From an uncultured Collinsella sp. (GTDB lineage: Bacteria; Actinomycetota; Coriobacteriia; Coriobacteriales; Coriobacteriaceae), in NCBI GenBank assembly GCA_900764025.1, contig CAAFMM010000437.1, forward strand, positions 1-8,424: a DNA stretch of 8,424 nucleotides, written 5' to 3'. Shown here piece after piece: positions 1 to 5,335 of the stretch (within the stretch, counting starts at the first letter, position 1; every line of letters begins with the position of its first letter). The notes beneath the pieces are model-generated. The model had not been told where the DNA came from. It saw only the letters and a list, made by a program, of their open reading frames with translations, and did no database searches. A program made the translations under genes and the position numbers.

Positions 1-47
1 CGGCCACAATCGGCCCGCCCATTTTCACTGGGACGTTGGCCCACTCA
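1..47. repeat. Probable diverged, truncated end of the palindromic intergenic repeat family
   Basis: Positions 6-25 match 18 of 20 bases of the right arm of the complete copy at 5233-5252. Positions 28-47 (a GGGACGTTGGCCCACTCA-type block) resemble the same arm's terminal GGGACATTCGGCCCGCTCA block, ending in the same CTCA. The arrangement of the two GGCCC blocks is like the right half of the 122-bp repeats but much more diverged. The left half would lie outside the window. I see no convincing gene end here. Confidence 0.4.
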
Positions 48-62
48 AACTGCGGGGAGATG

Positions 63-103
63 GAAGGGCCCTCCTGCCGAGCTGATCGGCAGGAGGGCCC
101 TTC
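63..103. terminator. Perfect 18-bp stem hairpin, probable terminator
   Basis: Positions 63-80 are exactly complementary to 86-103, with a 5-base loop (81-85). It lies 52 bases past the stop codon of the giant surface protein gene. The tract after the stem is T-richer on the plus strand (TTCGCTTTG) than on the minus strand, where no U-run follows. It may therefore serve a plus-strand gene left of the window, or both directions. Stem strength and location support a terminator; the missing U-run on the minus side weakens it for the surface protein gene. Confidence 0.6.
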
Positions 104-154
104 GCTTTGCAAAACCATACTCCTTGCAGTATTTACCTGTCAGGCAGACGCTCG

Positions 155-3100
155 CTACGCCGCGCGACGCTTGGTGTAGAAAAACCAGCCGCCGACGGCC
201 GCGATACCGACGATGCCCACGGCAACACCGGCGATGGCAAAGCCGTTCGAGCCCGCGTCCGCAGCCTTGTTGGCGGCGCCGGCGCTCAACGCGGCGGTCT
301 TGCCGGACGTGCCCGACTTTTTGCCGCTCTTGTCTGTCTTGCCGGCGACGGAAGACTCCGTCGAATCCTTCTTGCCGGATTCGGCCTCGGCCTTGGAATC
401 GCCAGCTGCCTTGGCGCCCTCGCTCGAGGAAGCACCGGCCATCTTGGCGGCCACAGGAGCCATTACGCCCGCAAAACCGGCGGTCCCGTTGCCGGCACCG
501 CCGTCCGACCCGGCACCCGGCGTCAGGACGCCCGGCGCCACCGTGGGCTTCTGCGGGTCCTTGCTGCTCGAGCCCTTGCCCGCCGTCACGGCCGTCTTCC
601 AGGCAATCGTCTCTCCCGAGGAGACACGATACGTCGTGAGCGCGCGGAGCGCCTGCTCGGTCGCCATGGCGTTGGCCGCGCCGCCCTTGCTGTGCGCATA
701 GCCGTTGCCGCCGTCCACGCGGTACATGTCCAGCGCGCAGACCACGTTGGTCACGGCATTTGCAAACCCGTTAACGGGGTTGGCCGGGTCACGGTCGAGC
801 GAAAGCAGCGCGAGAATCACCTGGGCATTGGCCTCGGCAGAACCGAAATCACAGGTGCCCGCGCTCATCTTGCCCTTGAGGTAGGAGAGGCCGTTCTCGA
901 TGGCAGCATCGACCTTGGTGTCGCCCTCATAGGGCGCCACGGCCTGGATCGCCATGGCCGTCAGGTCCACGTCGCCCAGACGCGTACCCTCCACGGCGTC
1001 GTCGCTGCCGAGAAGCTCGCAGACGGCGTCCGCGAGGCTCGCGCGCGTCCAGGCAGAACCGGCGGGTACATCCGAGCCGCTCGCATTAAGCGCCATCAGC
1101 GCAAAGATCTTCTCGTTGGCGCGCGTCATATCGGTGCGGCTGCAGATGAGCTCGACCAGGTTGACGCCGTCATAGTCGGTGATGTCCTCGCCGATGGCGG
1201 AGAGGGCCAGCGCCACACGCTCGGTCTCAGTCAGAGCGCAGGTCGCACTCCCCCACTCGGCCTTGTGCTTGGCCAGCGAGGCGCGGTAGTTGTCGAGCAG
1301 CTTGGAATCGATCTTGCGGCCCGCCTTGGCAAAGTCGTAGATCTCCCACTCGTCGCCGTACTGGAAGGCGTCGGAGCTGCGGCGCACGTCGATGAACGCA
1401 GCGGCAGCATCGATGCCCGCCGAGGCGGACTCACTCGTGGCGGGGCTCGCGGCCACACCGGCCACGGTGATGGTAAGCGTCACGGGCTCGGCACCGGCGG
1501 TCGTGTCCACCGGCGTACCCGTCGCGACCACCGTGCCGGCCGAAAGCGCAGTCACCGTGTAGTCACTCGAGGCCACGTACAGGCCGTCATCGGGAGCGCC
1601 GTCGACGTGCTTCCAGGCACCCTTCTCGATGCGGTCGATGCCCACGATACCCGAGGCGTCCTTGCCGTCGAGCGTCTTGAACGTCCAGGTGAGGCCGGGC
1701 TCGGTCACGCTCCAGCGGTCCGCGTCGTTTTTACCGGTAAAGGTCAGGTCGAGCTTTTGCGCCGAGCCGGCCTTGAGGTAGAGGCTGTCCGTGCCGGCCG
1801 TCACGCTCGCAAGCGGATTTTGGTAAGCATAAGTCACGTCGCACGACGCGCTGATGACCTTGCCATCGGCGTCCGTGTCGGGCAGCGTCGCGGTAAACGT
1901 GGTGGTGCCAGCCTTGTACGCCGTGTAGCCGATCTCGCCCGCGGTGGCGTAGGCCGCCACGGCAGGATCGCTGCTCGTCACGGTAAAGTTGTCGCGGTTG
2001 GTGGCGTTGTCGGGCGCCACCACCGGGCGTGCGTGATCGGTCAAAAACGCGCCGCGCTCGGAGAGCGGGTTGCGGCCCTGCAGGTAGACGGTGGCGCCGT
2101 CCTCGTTATAGCCCATCGAGATGGACGTGGCGGCCACGGCTTCTGACGTCAGCGTCACGCTCTTGGAGCCAGCGCCCGCAGATGCGACGTCGCGCGGGGT
2201 AACGGTGATCGTGGCACTGCCGGCATGCTTGAAGTAAAAGCAGGCCGAGTAGTCGTTGCTGTAGATGGTCGTAGGATCGCTCGAGGCAAAGTGGAAGCGG
2301 CTGAACGAAACGGGCACGTACTCGTCCTTATCGGCGTCGACGTAATGCACGCGCACCTCGAGGTTGCGCACCTCGGAGCCCTGGACGGTAGCCGCACCAT
2401 CGGTCACGTCGCTCACGGTGCCGTCGGAGGCACGATACCACAGCTCAAAGTCATCGAACTGTTTGGCCTTGGCCTTGATCTTGATGGTGGCCACGGTCTG
2501 CTCGGAACCATTGGCCTTATGCTCGGTGGCGGTCACCGTGCCGGTGGCGTTGTCGTAGATGTAGAGCTCGCCCGTGGACTCGTTGATACCGATGTTTCCG
2601 CGGTTGGCATCGTCGGTGCCCCAGGTGACGGTGCTCGTGGCCGGCACGCCCTTAAGCGCAAAGACGCCAAGTTTGCGGTAGGCGTTCACAGCGTCGGGCG
2701 AAACCTCGAGCATATGGTCGGCAACCGCCTGGCTGGTGCCGTCGTTGGCCGTGAAGCTCACGGTGTAGGTGTCGTCGGGCGTGGTATCCTCGGGCGCCTG
2801 GTAGCTGTTGCCCGAGCCAAAGACCGGCGTGCCATTTTTATCGATACCCCAGCTGCTGCCGTTGGCGCCGCAGTTAACGTTGATGAGGTCGGCGAAGGCG
2901 TCGGTGGCCATGTCGGCCGGGTCGACGGCATAGGAGTTGACGAGCGCCGAGGTGGGGGCGTCCATCTTGTTGGTGAGGAATGCGCCCCAGTAGGTGTTGA
3001 CGAGCTGGCCCGCGTTGTAGGTCGCGAACAGCGCGCCCGCCGTGCCCTCGGAGGTCGACACGCAGTTGGACACGATGCCGCCGTCGAGCGTGCGCGCAAA

Positions 3101-4678
3101 GCCCGCAACGCCCTTGCCGGTCACGCTCGTGGAGCAGTTGAGCACGGCGCCCTGCACACTGTTGCCCAGGGGGCCGAACGCCTTGCCGTCCGTCGCTTGC
3201 TTCAGTTTGCCGGCAAACGAGATGTTCTGCACCACGCCCGTGGAGGCGACGCCGCCCATGAGCGACTTCACGCCACCGCCGTTGGCGAAGGTGATGGTGT
3301 GGCCCTGGCCGTCGACTGTGCCCGCAAGTATGCCCATGGGAGCAAAGAAGTACTCGTCATCGATGGTAATGTCGTTATCGAGAACGTAATAGGCGTCGGC
3401 GTCGGCGGGTTTGAACTTGTTTTCGAGGTCGCTCTGCGAGCTCAGGTGCACTACGTTCTGCGGCTGAGCCACGGGCTCGGTGGGCTTGGGCTTCTCGAGC
3501 GCGGCAATGGCATCGGTGAGCGTCTTGGTTGCGGCGTTGACCTCGGCCTGCTTGGCGTCATCGTTGGCGTAGACGTCTTGAGCGCTCACAAGGGCCTCAG
3601 CGAGCTTCGACCAGCTCTCGGCCGTGTAGTCGTTCTCGATCTTGGCGTTGGCATCGTCAATCGCAGCCTTGAGGGCATCCTTGTTCACGACGACCGCAGC
3701 GCCGCTCGAGATCAGCACAGGCAAACCGCCCTGCGCAGACCAGGTAAAGCCGGTGGCAGGGACATCGGTGTTGAGCTTATCGACCGAGACCTGGGTCTTG
3801 AGCTCGTCGACAGAGATTTTGCTGCCAAAGGAAGAATCGACCTTGTAGCCGCACGCCTGATCGCCCGCAGTGAACAGATTGTTGGTCACGGTGCCAGACT
3901 GATACCAGGCAACGAGGCCGTAACCGCCAAAGGGCATGCCGCTGAGGCTGCCGGCGTAATACGAGTTGAGCACCGAACCGCCATCGAGCTTGCCTACAAG
4001 ACCGGCAGCGTCAGCGAAAGTCCAATTGTCGTCAGAGGGGCTTGCCGTCGACCAGCACATTTGCACGGTACCCGAGCATGTGGTGGCGATAGGACCGTCG
4101 GTGCCAGAAATCGTCATCGAACCCGTCACGCCCAGATTCTGTACCGTACCAGCCACGCTCTTCGCCAGCGCCTTGCCGTTGAGCACGATGCTGTGGCCCT
4201 GGCCATCGAGCGTACCGGCCACGGTCTCGATCTGTTGGCCAGCCTCAAGGCTGATATTCGCCGCGAGCTTCACGACAGCCCCGGCCTCGATGGTGGTGGG
4301 CAGCTCATCGGCAAAAGAGACCATCACGGTCTCGCCGGCCTTGGCGACGCGCGCGCCGCGTGCCTGCTGAGCATCGGCATCCTCGTCGTCGATGTCCGCC
4401 GCGGCAGCAAGGCTCTCATCGGCAGACGGAGCGGCCTCGGAGCTCGCCTCGTCCGCCGATGCCTCGGCGCCTTCAGCACCCGTCTGCTCGTCCGCAGTGA
4501 AACTCGACTCGTCGGCATTCTCGGCAGTATCCGCCTGCTGCGAGGCCTGGGCCTGCGCCTGCACAGCGATCTCTGCCACGCCCTCGGCAAATGCCGACGT
4601 ACCCGGCATCGACCAGACGAGCAGCGCCGAGAAAGCGGCGGCTCCCAGGCGCTTGAGCATAATGTTGTTTCGCGTCAC
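155..4678 (-). CDS. Giant multidomain surface protein with FIVAR, Ig-like and transcobalamin-fold toroid domains, under B12 riboswitch control
   Basis: This 1507-residue protein is exported and anchored in the membrane. Residues 1-31 form a signal peptide ending SAFA before an Ala/Glu/Asp-rich linker (32-118). Residues 116-326 and 407-624 are beta-helix-like modules sharing a DGQGH-x-I motif (near 158 and 456). A FIVAR-like helical segment lies between them (329-399). Ig-like or BIG_2-like regions fill 635-1076. Residues 1086-1364 resemble the prenyltransferase/squalene-cyclase alpha/alpha toroid, with DVDLTAMAIQAVAPY (about 1236-1250) and NAMATEQALRALTTY (1336-1350). A Ser/Lys/Ala-rich linker, a membrane segment (1478-1500) and a KRR tail end the protein; no LPXTG-like motif is visible. 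I chose the GTG at 4678 because AAGGAG (4684-4689) sits 5 bases upstream; ATG 4660 is an alternative. The open frame extends to 4831, but that extension has no ribosome binding site and lacks a signal peptide. The gene seems monocistronic. The toroid fold is that of the alpha domain of transcobalamin, so corrinoid binding is possible but unproven; adhesion is the alternative. Confidence 0.9.
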   Translation of the reverse strand: MTRNNIMLKRLGAAAFSALLVWSMPGTSAFAEGVAEIAVQAQAQASQQADTAENADESSFTADEQTGAEGAEASADEASSEAAPSADESLAAAADIDDEDADAQQARGARVAKAGETVMVSFADELPTTIEAGAVVKLAANISLEAGQQIETVAGTLDGQGHSIVLNGKALAKSVAGTVQNLGVTGSMTISGTDGPIATTCSGTVQMCWSTASPSDDNWTFADAAGLVGKLDGGSVLNSYYAGSLSGMPFGGYGLVAWYQSGTVTNNLFTAGDQACGYKVDSSFGSKISVDELKTQVSVDKLNTDVPATGFTWSAQGGLPVLISSGAAVVVNKDALKAAIDDANAKIENDYTAESWSKLAEALVSAQDVYANDDAKQAEVNAATKTLTDAIAALEKPKPTEPVAQPQNVVHLSSQSDLENKFKPADADAYYVLDNDITIDDEYFFAPMGILAGTVDGQGHTITFANGGGVKSLMGGVASTGVVQNISFAGKLKQATDGKAFGPLGNSVQGAVLNCSTSVTGKGVAGFARTLDGGIVSNCVSTSEGTAGALFATYNAGQLVNTYWGAFLTNKMDAPTSALVNSYAVDPADMATDAFADLINVNCGANGSSWGIDKNGTPVFGSGNSYQAPEDTTPDDTYTVSFTANDGTSQAVADHMLEVSPDAVNAYRKLGVFALKGVPATSTVTWGTDDANRGNIGINESTGELYIYDNATGTVTATEHKANGSEQTVATIKIKAKAKQFDDFELWYRASDGTVSDVTDGAATVQGSEVRNLEVRVHYVDADKDEYVPVSFSRFHFASSDPTTIYSNDYSACFYFKHAGSATITVTPRDVASAGAGSKSVTLTSEAVAATSISMGYNEDGATVYLQGRNPLSERGAFLTDHARPVVAPDNATNRDNFTVTSSDPAVAAYATAGEIGYTAYKAGTTTFTATLPDTDADGKVISASCDVTYAYQNPLASVTAGTDSLYLKAGSAQKLDLTFTGKNDADRWSVTEPGLTWTFKTLDGKDASGIVGIDRIEKGAWKHVDGAPDDGLYVASSDYTVTALSAGTVVATGTPVDTTAGAEPVTLTITVAGVAASPATSESASAGIDAAAAFIDVRRSSDAFQYGDEWEIYDFAKAGRKIDSKLLDNYRASLAKHKAEWGSATCALTETERVALALSAIGEDITDYDGVNLVELICSRTDMTRANEKIFALMALNASGSDVPAGSAWTRASLADAVCELLGSDDAVEGTRLGDVDLTAMAIQAVAPYEGDTKVDAAIENGLSYLKGKMSAGTCDFGSAEANAQVILALLSLDRDPANPVNGFANAVTNVVCALDMYRVDGGNGYAHSKGGAANAMATEQALRALTTYRVSSGETIAWKTAVTAGKGSSSKDPQKPTVAPGVLTPGAGSDGGAGNGTAGFAGVMAPVAAKMAGASSSEGAKAAGDSKAEAESGKKDSTESSVAGKTDKSGKKSGTSGKTAALSAGAANKAADAGSNGFAIAGVAVGIVGIAAVGGWFFYTKRRAA

Positions 4679-4683
4679 CCGTT

Positions 4684-4689
4684 CTCCTT
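4684..4689 (-). promoter_or_regulatory. Ribosome binding site deciding the GTG start of the surface protein
   Basis: AAGGAG lies 5 bases before GTG 4678 and 23 bases before ATG 4660, so the GTG is the better placed start. No comparable site precedes the longer open frame's ATG at 4831. Part of this site lies within a potential stem with 4717-4726. Confidence 0.75.
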
Positions 4690-4726
4690 CTTTCGCGAAC
4701 CTGCAATAGAGCCATGGCGAAGAAGG
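4686..4726 (-). promoter_or_regulatory. Possible Shine-Dalgarno-sequestering helix of the riboswitch expression platform
   Basis: On the minus strand CCTTCTTCGC (4717-4726) can pair with GCGAAAGAAGG (4686-4696), giving 10 base pairs with one bulged base. The second arm includes the AAGG of the ribosome binding site. The leader between aptamer and start codon (4679-4859) has no hairpin followed by a U-run, so translational control is more likely than attenuation. How this helix would switch with the aptamer is not visible by eye. Confidence 0.4.
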
Positions 4727-4859
4727 CGGGACAGGCGATACCCCGGCAGCACAAAGGCGCACGTCAGCCACCCTATCGGCAGCAAAACGCACGCTCAGCA
4801 GCACCCCTTGTAGACCGGAATCCAGCGGCAAACAGAGAGGCCCTCGGTTTCGAGAAGAG

Positions 4860-4975
4860 CGCGGGCAGGTAATCTGACTCGCGGGCGCGCCCGCATACAG
4901 TAACCGCCTTGCTCGGGATTCTCACCCGATTCCCCTTTATGCGCTCGCGCGCACCCGTGCTCCGGCTTCTATTTT
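4860..4975 (-). promoter_or_regulatory. Cobalamin (B12) riboswitch aptamer
   Basis: The minus strand carries the ordered hallmarks of the cobalamin aptamer. A GNRA-capped hairpin (4940-4953) is followed by GGGGAATCGGGTGAGAATCC, whose CGGG/CCCG hairpin (4914-4928) is the conserved P5-L5 element. Next come an ACTGTATG segment (about 4894-4902), a short GC palindrome (4881-4894) replacing the longer variable arm of many family members, and the B12-box CGAGTCAGATTACCTGCCC (4863-4881). The aptamer begins just after a promoter and lies about 180 bases before the GTG start of the giant surface protein, the only gene it can control here. By family knowledge, bound cobalamin lowers expression. Exact ends are approximate; P1 pairing was not resolved. 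Confidence 0.9.
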
Positions 4976-4986
4976 AAATCGGAGGA

Positions 4987-5016
4987 AGTGTACGTTACCG
5001 CAGGTAAATCGGTCAA
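4987..5016 (-). promoter_or_regulatory. Sigma-A-type promoter of the riboswitch-surface protein unit
   Basis: On the minus strand a TTGACC box (5011-5016, five of six consensus bases) is followed after 18 bases by TACACT (4987-4992, four of six). Transcription would then begin near 4980, immediately before the cobalamin aptamer. The position relative to the riboswitch is strong supporting evidence. Confidence 0.65.
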
Positions 5017-5026
5017 TGCGCTACAC

Positions 5027-5057
5027 AAAAAACCGCCATACCCGAGCCATATGGCTC
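5027..5057 (-). terminator. Hairpin followed by six Us, minus-strand terminator candidate
   Basis: On the minus strand the palindrome GAGCCATATGGCTC (5044-5057), or alternatively GCCATA/TATGGC (5035-5055), precedes a TTTTTT run (5027-5032). It would insulate the downstream promoter from transcription of the dipeptidase gene. The stem is short (6-7 bp), so efficiency is uncertain. Confidence 0.45.
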
Positions 5058-5109
5058 CCGGATGACCACCTATAGGCAACCCATATCGCCACTAGGCCGC
5101 TAACGAACC

Positions 5110-5248
5110 AAGCCCGCCCGCAAGATTGAGCGGGCCGAATGTCCCCCGTGGGGCTGAGGGGGCCAAATGTACCTGTTAGAAGCCATTTAAGCGTTTTAAC
5201 AGGGACTTTTGGCCCCCTCAGTCCCACGGGGGACATTCGGCCCGCTCA
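5110..5248. repeat. Palindromic intergenic repeat, copy 1 (122-bp palindrome at 5127-5248 plus left flank)
   Basis: The core starts with TGAGCGGGCC and ends with its reverse complement GGCCCGCTCA. Arms of about 44 bases (5127-5170 and 5205-5248) are complementary except for two positions. An inner CCTGTTA/TAACAGG pair extends the hairpin toward a central AT-rich loop. Copy 2 at 7703-7824 has the same length and differs at only five bases; weaker similarity continues left to 5110 (AAGCCC...GCAAGAT). No transposase or clear target-site duplication is seen. It could be a MITE- or REP-like element. Its palindrome creates small open frames on the minus strand that should not be taken as genes. Confidence 0.9.
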
Positions 5249-5266
5249 TTTTGCTTTAGCTCAAGC

Positions 5267-5302
5267 AAACGGTCCCGCACGATTACTCGTACGGGACCGT
5301 TT
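5267..5302. terminator. Probable terminator of the dipeptidase gene, possibly bidirectional
   Basis: AAACGGTCCCG (5267-5277) pairs with CGGGACCGTTT (5292-5302), and the stem continues through ACG/CGT after one mismatch. It starts 34 bases beyond the dipeptidase stop codon. On the minus strand the tract after the stem is only TTTGCTTG, while the plus side ends in five Ts, so it may work both ways. Confidence 0.7.
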
Positions 5303-5335
5303 TTAGTTAGGGCTGTCGTCTATGACCCGCTCCGG

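Noticed and set aside
1..118. Minus-strand frame from ATG 118 open to the left edge (39 codons), with AAGGAG just before it
   Set aside because: AAGGAG is only one base from the ATG, the frame passes through the perfect 63-103 hairpin and the repeat-like sequence 1-47, and it is too short to judge. It could be revisited with sequence further left.
107..4813. Two very long plus-strand open frames (107-2146 and 2225-4813) opposite the giant surface protein
   Set aside because: They are antisense shadows typical of GC-rich genes. Their translations are rich in Arg, Gly, His and Ala with no family motifs, no export signals and no ribosome binding sites, while the minus frame has a riboswitch, signal peptide and recognisable domains.
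4679..4831. 51-codon N-terminal extension of the surface protein to ATG 4831
   Set aside because: It lacks a ribosome binding site, would bury the signal peptide, and lies within the riboswitch leader.
5021..5236. 71-residue minus-strand frame, and its near copy at 7576-7812
   Set aside because: Both share the segment VGLRGPKVPVKTLKW because they read through the same palindromic repeat. Similarity follows the DNA element and ends with it, so these are repeat-derived frames rather than genes.
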